From UBA11612 sp965228575 (GTDB lineage Bacteria; Pseudomonadota; Alphaproteobacteria; Rhodospirillales; Rhodospirillaceae), in contig CBDDHW010000045.1 in NCBI GenBank assembly GCA_965228575.1, forward strand, positions 1 to 64,000: DNA of 64,000 nt, written 5' to 3'. The notes under the pieces are model-generated. The model searched no databases and had not been told where the DNA came from. It was given only the letters and a program-made list of their open reading frames with translations. This document shows, piece after piece, positions 10,480 through 18,543 of this stretch. The position numbers and the translations under genes were made by a program. Within the stretch, counting starts at the first letter, position 1, and every line of letters begins with the position of its first letter.

Positions 10480-12447
10480 TCAGAAGTCGAATGCAACCCG
10501 TGCCGAGTATCGGCGCGGTGCGATGGGCTCAAATTGCCCGGATGACCCTTGAACGGTCCATACATAAGCGTCGGTAATGTTTTCAGCATCAAATCGTATG
10601 GATCCTGACGAGTTAAATATATTGAAGTCGTAACGCAAACCGATATCAATTGTCACAGAGGAGCCGACTTTGAACGTGTTCAATCTGTCGGCGAATTGCG
10701 CCTTATCGAATCTGATGCCGGTGTTGACCGAGAATCCGCGCCACGCATCTGGGCCGTAGTCGACATCCAGCCGTGCAATAACGGGAACCCGGCCAGGCGG
10801 GACTTCGCCGATGAATCCTTGAACCACATTTTCTCCAGAAACTCGCGCCTGTAAGAACATGGCGCCGGTCACAATATTGAGACCTTCGAGCGGCTCCCCT
10901 GATAGAGAAACCTCAATCCCTCGATGACGCAATGAACCTACCCGGGTAAATAAATTGGTGAGGTCCTGATCGAAGAACGGCTTGCTGATTTCAAAAACGC
11001 CAGTGATTAAGGTCAAATCGGGTGTGATCTGGTAACGAAGTCCCGCGTCAATTTGTTCGGTAAGGCTTGCTGGTAAGGCTTCGCCTGGGTTCGATGCGTT
11101 CTCTGGCGCTATTCCTGATTCCTCAAGGCCGCGTGTGTACGCGCCGTAGAATGTCAAGGCATCGCTGAAATATGCTGCGAAGCTCGCGTTATAGAGCCAA
11201 GGGTTTGTGTCAGATATTTCGAGCGGTGCGGCGGGCGCAATGACTTTCCGTTGGTAATAGGTTTTTTGCACGCCGCCGCTAATTTTCCCAATCTTCGGCC
11301 AAAGGACGGAATAGCCAACGCCGAGCGTTCCTTCGCGCACCTTATCGATGCTTTGCGGTCCGAGATTAAATGTTGGTTCCTCAAACGTAACCGCTACGCC
11401 AATAGGCGCCGTACCAAATGAAACGCTGTCTTCGCCGCCGAAGCTCTTTTCTACAAGGCGTCCCCGTCCGGAAATATTTATCGTATGTTGCCGCGGGCCT
11501 TCGACATAGACACCGGTTGCGCGCACTTCGCCCGAGTAGGAGCCGAGTTTAGGTGGCGGCCGTTTTCTGATCACAACATCGGCTGTGCCGTCGGGTTGAG
11601 TGTTGCGATATAAAACAGAGAAATCTGACTCAAGCCCGTTGTAAGACCGAAATACACCAGCCTGAAAGCGCCAGTTGCTGGACACCATTCCCCTTGCGAT
11701 CAGACCGAAGTCTCTTTGCGTGCGGCTTTCGCGTTGCGCCCAGTCCTGCCCAAAGAAAACGCTCCGATCAATTTTTGGAGGTTCGAATGCGCCTGCTGTG
11801 AAAATCAGAGGCTTGAGTTCTGAATTGAACCCCTTTTCTTGCTGAATGAAGGTGATGACTTCAGCGTTTTCGAACGGCGTCCAATGCATTAATGCTGAGA
11901 AGGCGAATTCGGTAAATATACCGCGAAAATCTAACTCGTTCTGTTCAACCCCGATGCTCAAGACGGTGCCGAGCTTTCCATCGATGAGGGGTGTATCGAG
12001 ATCGACCTGACCACCATAAGAAGAGCCGTAGGGACCATACTCCGCACGGACACTCGTAATTGTTTTGTCGCCAGGAAGCCGCAGTCGAATATCGGCGATT
12101 CCGGTGGGTGCAGGAAACGGGTCGGCCTGGGCAGCAAGCCCTACTTGGATGACTGTGCTTTTGCTTAGCTGACTACCAAAGCCAAAAAATCTTTGCTGAT
12201 CATAGAAGAGGCCCTCCAGTCGCATGTTCCCTGCGTCTTTGGGACTAAATCCGCGGGCCTCGTCAGAGCTGTAAAGGCCGACATCGTCATCACCAATAGA
12301 TGCGCCAAACGCATCCTGGGCGCTGGAAACAACGTTTTCGGATGCGCGTTGGGCGTCCGCGGTTCTTGGCACCGCCGCGATTAGGATTACGGCGACCACG
12401 CACGTCAATTGGATAGAGATTTGGCGAAATCTTTGTGGGCTCGTCAT
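10480..12447 (-). CDS. TonB-dependent receptor, atypical plug (paralogue 2 of 3)
   Basis: This is a 655-residue receptor of the same family as its two neighbours. The frame is open to 12525, but I place the start at ATG 12447. That gives a normal signal peptide (MTSPQRFRQISIQ, a hydrophobic core, cleavage after RTADA) and a length matching its paralogues; the extra 26 upstream residues look non-coding. Family blocks are QDAFGASIGDDDVGLYS, RGFSPKDAGNMRLEGLFYD, DPFPAPTGIADIRLRLPG and YTRGLEESGIAPENASNPGE. The C terminus ends in aromatic YSARVAFDF. The 204-base region upstream (12448-12651) is the only room for its promoter, since the next gene upstream ends at 12652. The substrate is unknown. 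Confidence 0.87.
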   Translation of the reverse strand: MTSPQRFRQISIQLTCVVAVILIAAVPRTADAQRASENVVSSAQDAFGASIGDDDVGLYSSDEARGFSPKDAGNMRLEGLFYDQQRFFGFGSQLSKSTVIQVGLAAQADPFPAPTGIADIRLRLPGDKTITSVRAEYGPYGSSYGGQVDLDTPLIDGKLGTVLSIGVEQNELDFRGIFTEFAFSALMHWTPFENAEVITFIQQEKGFNSELKPLIFTAGAFEPPKIDRSVFFGQDWAQRESRTQRDFGLIARGMVSSNWRFQAGVFRSYNGLESDFSVLYRNTQPDGTADVVIRKRPPPKLGSYSGEVRATGVYVEGPRQHTINISGRGRLVEKSFGGEDSVSFGTAPIGVAVTFEEPTFNLGPQSIDKVREGTLGVGYSVLWPKIGKISGGVQKTYYQRKVIAPAAPLEISDTNPWLYNASFAAYFSDALTFYGAYTRGLEESGIAPENASNPGEALPASLTEQIDAGLRYQITPDLTLITGVFEISKPFFDQDLTNLFTRVGSLRHRGIEVSLSGEPLEGLNIVTGAMFLQARVSGENVVQGFIGEVPPGRVPVIARLDVDYGPDAWRGFSVNTGIRFDKAQFADRLNTFKVGSSVTIDIGLRYDFNIFNSSGSIRFDAENITDAYVWTVQGSSGQFEPIAPRRYSARVAFDF

Positions 12448-12651
12448 TTTTTGTACCAGTGCAATGTCGGTGAAACAGGCGTAGCCCACATGTTGCATCG
12501 AGCTGTTTCGGCGCGACTCAAACAAGCTGGCGTTTATTAGGTGATTAGCACCGTATAGTTGCAGTGCGTCAAATCACAAGAGTTGGAGGTCGGTGTTAAA
12601 TCTAAAAAATCGGTAATGTTCGCCCACCCGCTGGCTATGCTGGTTCTTCGC

Positions 12652-13356
12652 CTACGGAGCGGGTGGCTCGTTTTCTTTGATCCACTCTAAGAGGCTTGTC
12701 AGTTTCTCAGACGCTTCATGTTGTCGTGCCTGGAGCCAACTCTCCCAATCGGCTGGCGACCAGTCATCTGGCTTTTGCACTTGTTTCAATTCCAATTGAT
12801 ATTTTTCGTACTCTTTTAAGAAGTACGGTTCTGCCACGTCAGATGTGATCCATCGATCGTCGCGCCAAAACTGATAGTCTACGGTGGTCCATGAGCACAC
12901 CAATGACGTCACATTATTGACAATGTGCACATCTTGCGAAGGAACATGGGCAATTACATAAATTGGCGGCCGCGCGGGTTGGGTGGCGGTGTCATAAGAT
13001 AAAGGAATGTCGGGCAAAGCCGCCCGGCGACGTTGCGCATTAGGATAGAGAATAAAAGGGCAGGTTTCGAGCGAGTACTCGATGCAGTCTTTGTGAGAGG
13101 GCCCGTGGTTGGTTTGTTTAAAAATGGCCGATCGCGGACCCATAGCAAAATGAAACGTTTGATTGAGCGCGCTGCCGCAAATAAAGCACTTTCGCTCGTT
13201 GGTCGCCCTTACAATCTTGGGATGATCGACGACCCGAAAATCGGGTACGCCGTCAATGTACTTTACAAAGTAAGGTACAGGATACCCGCGTTCATCGACG
13301 GGTAGCGCTGCGATTGACGCAGGTCGGTCTGGCAATCCTTTGCGATATTCAAACAT
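12652..13356 (-). CDS. Cys-motif protein of unknown function
   Basis: This 234-residue soluble protein has no signal peptide or membrane segment. It opens with a conserved-looking LPVDERGYPVPYFVKYIDG stretch (about 18-36) and then a possible zinc site, CFICG (57-61) with a later HKDC and CPF. The C-terminal third is charged and Trp-rich (DDWSPADWESWLQARQ) and may be helical. I recall similar uncharacterised proteins with this GYPVP/CxxCG/HxxC layout in many proteobacteria, but no function. It lies in the same direction as receptors 2 and 3, with only 25 bases from the receptor 3 stop side, so it is likely transcribed with the following receptor region. Confidence 0.7.
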   Translation of the reverse strand: MFEYRKGLPDRPASIAALPVDERGYPVPYFVKYIDGVPDFRVVDHPKIVRATNERKCFICGSALNQTFHFAMGPRSAIFKQTNHGPSHKDCIEYSLETCPFILYPNAQRRRAALPDIPLSYDTATQPARPPIYVIAHVPSQDVHIVNNVTSLVCSWTTVDYQFWRDDRWITSDVAEPYFLKEYEKYQLELKQVQKPDDWSPADWESWLQARQHEASEKLTSLLEWIKENEPPAP

Positions 13357-13381
13357 CAGTTATTCCAAACCGATTGCTAGT

Positions 13382-15322
13382 CTAGAAGTCTGCGGCCAAA
13401 CGCACCACGTAACGGCGAGCAGCCAAGGGCGAGTATCGGCCCGAAGCACCGGCAACGGTCCAGGCGAAAACGTTCGTCACATTGCGGACATCAAAGCGAA
13501 GCGAAGCCGAAATATCTGAAGCTCTAAAATTATACCGTGCACCCAGATCTACCGTCGTGATTGAAGGAATTCTCACCGTGTTGAGACGATTAGCATTGTG
13601 AGAGTTTTCATAATTCACTCTCCCGTTAACGGAAAATCCATGCCACGCCGCGGGGCCGTAGTCGGCATTGAAACGTACGAGAACAGGCGGCTGCCCTGGG
13701 GGTACGTCACCGATTAACCCAAGATCGACGGTTGTTCCAGAGACGCGAGCCTTAAGGAGCACTGCCCCTGCAACGACTTTTAATCCGTCCAGAGGAGCGC
13801 CGGCGACAGACATTTCTACACCCTGATGACGTAGCGACCCTACACGCGTAAATACGTTGGTAGAGTCGCGATCAAAGTATGGTTTTTTGACTTCAAAGAC
13901 GCCGGCGACCATTGTGATGTCCGGCGTGAGCCTGTAGCGCACCCCTGCATCAATCTGTTCTGTCAAACTTGCGGCCAAGGCTTCGCCGGGGTTGGCTGCA
14001 TTTTCGGGCGCTATTCCAGAATCTTCCAAGCCTCGCGTGTAGCTTGCGTAAAAGGTTAAATTTTCAGCCCCTTGAACAGCAAGTGTTCCGTTGTAGAGCC
14101 ATGGATTGTTTTGCGTGGTTGTGAGGAGTGTTCCCGCCTGATCAACATTTCGTTTGTAAAAGGCTTTCTGCACGCCAACACTGATTTCGCCAACCCCGAG
14201 CCACTGTCCGACATAGCTTACTCCCGCTGCGCCGTAGCGGGTTTTGTCGCGGTTTTGAATGCCCAAATTAAATCCGGTGGGCGTTGGGAAATCAAACTCG
14301 TTGCCGATGGTGCGCGTTCCAAAGGATAAGGTATCGTCTCCGCCAAAGGTACGTTTGCCCGACCGGCCTTTTGCGGAGACATGAAAGGTATGACGCCTGG
14401 GTCCGTCTGTGTATACGCCGGAAGCGCGAACTTCTCCTGAGTAAGAACCGAGCCAAGGATCGGGTCGTGTTCGCACGCTAAAATTGGCTGTGCCATCCGG
14501 TTGGATATTGGTGAATAATATCGAAAAGTCATTTCTGAGAGAATTTATTGAGCGGAAAAATCCCGCTTGCAACCGCCAATTTCCAAATGTCAGGCCGCGA
14601 CCAATAAGCCCGAAGTTTGTTTGGAGGCGCATTCTGTGATGTCGGAAGTTCGGCGCGGCATATTCGCTGCGATCGACTTCCGGTGGCAAAAACGCGCCGC
14701 CGGTAAAATACAAAGGCGGAGACTCTCCCGATTTCGCGTCACTGCGCTGATAAAATGTAATGAACTCTAAGTCATCGCTTGGCGTGAAATGAAACAAAGC
14801 TGAAAGGTCGACATAATGAAAATCGGCCCGGAAATCTAATTCCGGATGTCCTGCGGCAGCGCCCAACACCATCCCGAGCTTATCGTCGACAATCGGCATT
14901 TCTAGATCGAGTTGTCCGGCGAAAGATCCGCTATATGGCCCAAACGAGGATCCAACGCTGAATATAGTTTCATCACTCGGTAACCGCAGGCGGATGTCAG
15001 CAATACCGGTCGGTGCTGGAAACGGATAGGATTGTGCACTCAGGCCAACACGCATGGTCGTGCTTCTGCCGACTTGGTTGGCGTACCCGAAATTCCCCTG
15101 TTCGTCGTAAAACAAGCCCTCGATCCGCATATTGCCGGCATCTTTCGGACTAAAACCCCGCGCGGATGTCGAGCTATACAGTCCGATGTCGTCGTCGCCG
15201 ACTGATGTTCCAAAAGCATCTTGCGCTGAAGTGACCGCGTTCTCTGAAGCGCGTTGGGCCTGTGCCGGAAGTGCAAATGCCCACAGGATAGCTGCGAGCG
15301 TGATGCAATTTGTTATTCGCAT
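13382..15322 (-). CDS. TonB-dependent receptor, atypical plug (paralogue 3 of 3)
   Basis: This 646-residue outer membrane receptor has a signal peptide (cleavage after LPAQA) and a mature start of QRASENAV. It shares the plug blocks QDAFGTSVGDDDIGLYS, RGFSPKDAGNMRIEGLFYD and YPFPAPTGIADIRLRLPS with the other two receptors. In the barrel it has YTRGLEDSGIAPENAANPGE. The end, YVVRLAADF, matches receptor 1 most closely, and the last 60 residues of receptors 1 and 3 are nearly interchangeable, while receptor 2 is more distant there. Three copies in 8 kb imply tandem duplication followed by divergence in ligand specificity. Confidence 0.87.
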   Translation of the reverse strand: MRITNCITLAAILWAFALPAQAQRASENAVTSAQDAFGTSVGDDDIGLYSSTSARGFSPKDAGNMRIEGLFYDEQGNFGYANQVGRSTTMRVGLSAQSYPFPAPTGIADIRLRLPSDETIFSVGSSFGPYSGSFAGQLDLEMPIVDDKLGMVLGAAAGHPELDFRADFHYVDLSALFHFTPSDDLEFITFYQRSDAKSGESPPLYFTGGAFLPPEVDRSEYAAPNFRHHRMRLQTNFGLIGRGLTFGNWRLQAGFFRSINSLRNDFSILFTNIQPDGTANFSVRTRPDPWLGSYSGEVRASGVYTDGPRRHTFHVSAKGRSGKRTFGGDDTLSFGTRTIGNEFDFPTPTGFNLGIQNRDKTRYGAAGVSYVGQWLGVGEISVGVQKAFYKRNVDQAGTLLTTTQNNPWLYNGTLAVQGAENLTFYASYTRGLEDSGIAPENAANPGEALAASLTEQIDAGVRYRLTPDITMVAGVFEVKKPYFDRDSTNVFTRVGSLRHQGVEMSVAGAPLDGLKVVAGAVLLKARVSGTTVDLGLIGDVPPGQPPVLVRFNADYGPAAWHGFSVNGRVNYENSHNANRLNTVRIPSITTVDLGARYNFRASDISASLRFDVRNVTNVFAWTVAGASGRYSPLAARRYVVRLAADF

Positions 15323-15414
15323 GATTTTTCAACCTAGATGTAAGGGAATTTCGGTAGAACGACGTTTCGATGTGAGATGTGAACACGTACACGCAGTGCG
15401 AGATTCTCGCGCGT

Positions 15415-15442
15415 ACTATAGTCATGCGGTTTCAATGCGCAA
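15415..15442 (-). promoter_or_regulatory. Possible sigma70-type promoter for receptor 3
   Basis: Read on the minus strand, TTGCGC (15437-15442) is followed after 16 bases by TATAGT (15415-15420). It lies about 93 bases before the start codon of receptor 3 and faces it. The match is by eye only and alphaproteobacterial promoters are variable, so this is a weak call. Confidence 0.3.
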
Positions 15443-15464
15443 ACCCCTTGCATTCAAAGAAAAA

Positions 15465-16199
15465 TTAACGAGTCAGCGGTACAAATCTAACGGTGGCAAT
15501 CGACCGCTCGCTAAGCGCGCCGTTATTGTTTTTTGTAACGACCAATAAATCCTGAGAGCCCGATGTATTGTCCACTGGAATTACCATTGTTGCGCCTGGC
15601 TTAAGTTGCTCTACCAAAGGCGGCGGAACATGCGGTGCGGCAGCGGTGACAATGATCCCGTCGAACGGCGCAGACTCTTCCCAGCCTTGATACCCGTCAC
15701 CAGTCCGGGTTTCGATGTTCGTGTATCCTAAGTTTTTAAGCCGAGCGTTCGCCTGTTCGCCCAGTTCGGGAATGATTTCGATGGTGTGTACAAATACATC
15801 CAATTCGGACAATACCGCGGCTTGATATCCAGACCCTGTGCCCACCTCTAAAACAGTATCCCCGGGCTCTACGTCGAGAAGTTCGGTCATTAGCGCGACA
15901 ACGTAAGGCTGGGAAATGGTTTGCTCAGCGTCAATGGGGAGCGGGCGGTTTTGATAGGCCGCATCGCGGTGTCGTTCTGGAACAAACAAATGTCGTGGTA
16001 CCCGCCCCATGGCGGTCAAGACACGCTCAGAGACTTGCGGTGTCGCACTTTGACCGGCGACCGAGCGTGACATGGCGCGCACATTTTCAACCATACGGTT
16101 ACGCTCGGCCTCAAACCACTCATCGTTCACGGCGCCTCCTAAAAAGAGGACGGGAACGAAGAGTAAAATTAATCGAGAAATCAATGCCGAGATTTTCAT
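15465..16199 (-). CDS. pcm: Exported protein-L-isoaspartate O-methyltransferase
   Basis: Pcm methylates isoaspartyl residues in damaged proteins using S-adenosylmethionine, starting their repair. The PCMT core is clear: QTISQPYVVALMTELL, then SAM motif I in VLEVGTGSGYQAAVL, then the post-I NIETRTGDGYQGW and FDGIIVTAAAPHVP. It has an extra N terminus of about 25 hydrophobic residues (MKISALISRLILLFVPVLFLGG) that looks like a signal peptide or anchor, so the enzyme may be exported, which is unusual because SAM is cytoplasmic. It follows the TPR-sulfotransferase on the same strand after about 58 bases. Confidence 0.9.
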   Translation of the reverse strand: MKISALISRLILLFVPVLFLGGAVNDEWFEAERNRMVENVRAMSRSVAGQSATPQVSERVLTAMGRVPRHLFVPERHRDAAYQNRPLPIDAEQTISQPYVVALMTELLDVEPGDTVLEVGTGSGYQAAVLSELDVFVHTIEIIPELGEQANARLKNLGYTNIETRTGDGYQGWEESAPFDGIIVTAAAPHVPPPLVEQLKPGATMVIPVDNTSGSQDLLVVTKNNNGALSERSIATVRFVPLTR

Positions 16200-16257
16200 T
16201 CTTCAATTATCGTTTGCGGAACGAAGCATGTTTGCCAGCTTAGATTCACCTGTGAAT

Positions 16258-18519
16258 TCACAGCTGTTTTAGGCCTTCAATCATGCCGCCGAGATGCCTT
16301 TCATACCGCCGCCATTCATCGGAGCTGCCCTGATACATTTTCTGCCGCACCTGCGTTGATGAGCTTGTACTTACGACGCGCGCCGTCTTATGAAACTCAA
16401 GGCATTGATCTTCCCAACTCAACCCAAGATGATCGAGCAAAATGCGGGATTGGTGTTCTTGCCCTTCGGTGAGTGTCTCATATGAGAGGTCATATATTTG
16501 ACCGGGAAACCGCCTGTGCCAGAACGTCATGATATCGCTATACATTTTATAATATGAGACCAGGTCGTTCATGTCGTAGGTGTGTTTTTGTTCCAACCCA
16601 GTAAACAATCGTCTGTAATTCGACCAGCACACCGCGCGAGGATCGCGTCGGGTATGAACGATTTTTGCCTCCGGAAATGCGCACAAAATGAACCCAATCC
16701 ACAAAAAATTTGCCGGCATCTTATCGGTCACGTATGGTTCAGGCGTGTCCAACTTCTCTAGATCAGACAAATAGTTTTTTCTGATTTGGCGCAATTGATC
16801 GGTGCCAAGATTTGAAGGTGCCCAGTCAATTTCACCAATACTTTTTCCCAACGAGGTGAGTTCTCCCGCGCCGTACACCAAAGAATGGCTGGCGAGAATT
16901 TGTTCGACCAGGGTGGTTCCCGATCTCGGCATGCCAAGAATAAAAATGGGAGTGTGTTTTGGTTTCCCGGCCAGTGTCGATGGGAGGGGCTGGGGAGTGT
17001 TGCGTTGCGCAAAAGTCTCTTTCACTTTTGAAAACAACTGTCTATCCACAGCTATATCGTAGTTGATGCTCTCCTTAAACAAACGATTACCGTCAACGAA
17101 ATACGAAAAAGCCTGATCATATTGGCCTATGTCATTGTTGGCTTTCCCTAGTGCAAAGTTCAATTTCATCGCATCACTGTGAAGAAGCCCGGGCTTATTG
17201 AGTAATTTGAGCATTTGACCAATTTGAGGATCATCCGGCGCGAACTTTTTGAGAGCACTTAGATTCAGGAGAGCGTCGGCATTGGCGGGTTGTATGTCGA
17301 GGGCCTTTGCGAAGCACGCAACCGCCTCTTCAGTTCGACCAAGGTGAGCAAGCGCATTGCCCATATTGTTGTGGGCGTCGTCGTAGTCAGGACGAAGTTC
17401 GATCGACTTTGTCAATTTTTCAATTGCCTGTTCGGGTCGACCCAAGTTTGTCAGTGAAACGCCCAGATTGTTGTACCCCTCGGCATAGCTCGGGTTAATC
17501 TCTAGCGCTTTCTCGAAATTCAGAGCGGCGTCCTCGTACTTGCCAGAATCATTCAGGGCAATCCCCAAGTTATTGAAGGCTTCTGCATAATCCGGCTTGA
17601 CCTGTACCGCTCGGATGTAACTCGCAATCGCATCTTCAAAGCGGCCGCATTGGAACTGAAGAAGTCCTATGTTGAAATGAGTATGTGCGTAGTCTGGGTT
17701 GATCTGAACGGTCTTGGTGTAGCTGTTGATTGCGTCTTCAAGTTTTCCGGCCGCCTTAAGTGCGTTGCCGAGATTGCTGTAAATCTCCGCACTGTCTGGG
17801 TAAATATCGAGCGCCTTTTTATAGTTCTCGATGGCAGCGTCATACTTACCGAGTGCCGATAGAGCATTGCCAAGATTGTTCAATGCATCGACATACTGAG
17901 GGTTGATAGCCAATGCCTTGCGAAAGTGTTCAGTGGCATCGCCATGCCGGCCTAGTTCTGCGAGCGCCGCGCCAAGGTTGTGATGGGCTTCGGCATAGTT
18001 CGGATCGATGTCTAGAGCGCGGGTATAACTTGCTATGGCATCTTCGTGTTGGCCGCGCTCGCTAAGACAAACACCCAAATTGTAGTGCGCAAGAATGTAG
18101 TTGGGCGCTCTTTTTAGAGCTTCGGCATAGCATTCAATGGCGCCATCTGAATCGCCCTGTTCTCTCAGAGCGTTACCAAGGTTGCTAAGGGCTTCGGCAT
18201 AATTGGGATTGGTCTCTAGCGCTTTCTTGTAGTTAGCGATCGCCGCGTCTAGTCGGCCTAATTCGGCGAGGGCGACGCCTAAGTTATTGTAGGCTTGGCT
18301 ATATTTTGGATTGAGATTTAAAGCCTGCGTGTACCATTCAACAGCTTTCTCCCGCTGTCCTTGAAATGCATTCATCGACCCGAGGATATTTTTGATCTCG
18401 GCCGAGTCCGGATACATCTCAGCCAATATTTCACTCTTAGCGATCGCGTCGTCAGATCGCCCAGAGTTAAACAAGGCAATAACGTCTTGTAATTGAGTTT
18501 GCGACGGAGAGTTCTCCAT
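16258..18519 (-). CDS. TPR-repeat sulfotransferase
   Basis: This is a 753-residue two-part protein. Residues about 1-440 are roughly twelve TPR repeats of 34 residues (repeat core AYNNLGVALAELGRLDAAI), forming a protein-binding superhelix. Residues about 515-750 are a sulfotransferase domain: the 5'-phosphosulfate loop ILGMPRSGTTLVEQIL near residue 530, and the 3'-phosphate motif HTRRDPRAVCWSNYRRLF. The donor should be PAPS; the acceptor may be a peptide, glycan or small molecule. No signal peptide is seen, so it is cytoplasmic. It lies between pcm and an amidase gene on the same strand, 24 bases after the amidase stop. Confidence 0.9.
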   Translation of the reverse strand: MENSPSQTQLQDVIALFNSGRSDDAIAKSEILAEMYPDSAEIKNILGSMNAFQGQREKAVEWYTQALNLNPKYSQAYNNLGVALAELGRLDAAIANYKKALETNPNYAEALSNLGNALREQGDSDGAIECYAEALKRAPNYILAHYNLGVCLSERGQHEDAIASYTRALDIDPNYAEAHHNLGAALAELGRHGDATEHFRKALAINPQYVDALNNLGNALSALGKYDAAIENYKKALDIYPDSAEIYSNLGNALKAAGKLEDAINSYTKTVQINPDYAHTHFNIGLLQFQCGRFEDAIASYIRAVQVKPDYAEAFNNLGIALNDSGKYEDAALNFEKALEINPSYAEGYNNLGVSLTNLGRPEQAIEKLTKSIELRPDYDDAHNNMGNALAHLGRTEEAVACFAKALDIQPANADALLNLSALKKFAPDDPQIGQMLKLLNKPGLLHSDAMKLNFALGKANNDIGQYDQAFSYFVDGNRLFKESINYDIAVDRQLFSKVKETFAQRNTPQPLPSTLAGKPKHTPIFILGMPRSGTTLVEQILASHSLVYGAGELTSLGKSIGEIDWAPSNLGTDQLRQIRKNYLSDLEKLDTPEPYVTDKMPANFLWIGFILCAFPEAKIVHTRRDPRAVCWSNYRRLFTGLEQKHTYDMNDLVSYYKMYSDIMTFWHRRFPGQIYDLSYETLTEGQEHQSRILLDHLGLSWEDQCLEFHKTARVVSTSSSTQVRQKMYQGSSDEWRRYERHLGGMIEGLKQL

Positions 18520-18543
18520 TAGATCCAGTGTGGGACTCAGCCG

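Noticed and set aside
16900..18450. CRISPR-like regular repeats
   Set aside because: The periodicity is 102 bases and encodes TPR units of the sulfotransferase; repeats are degenerate at DNA level.
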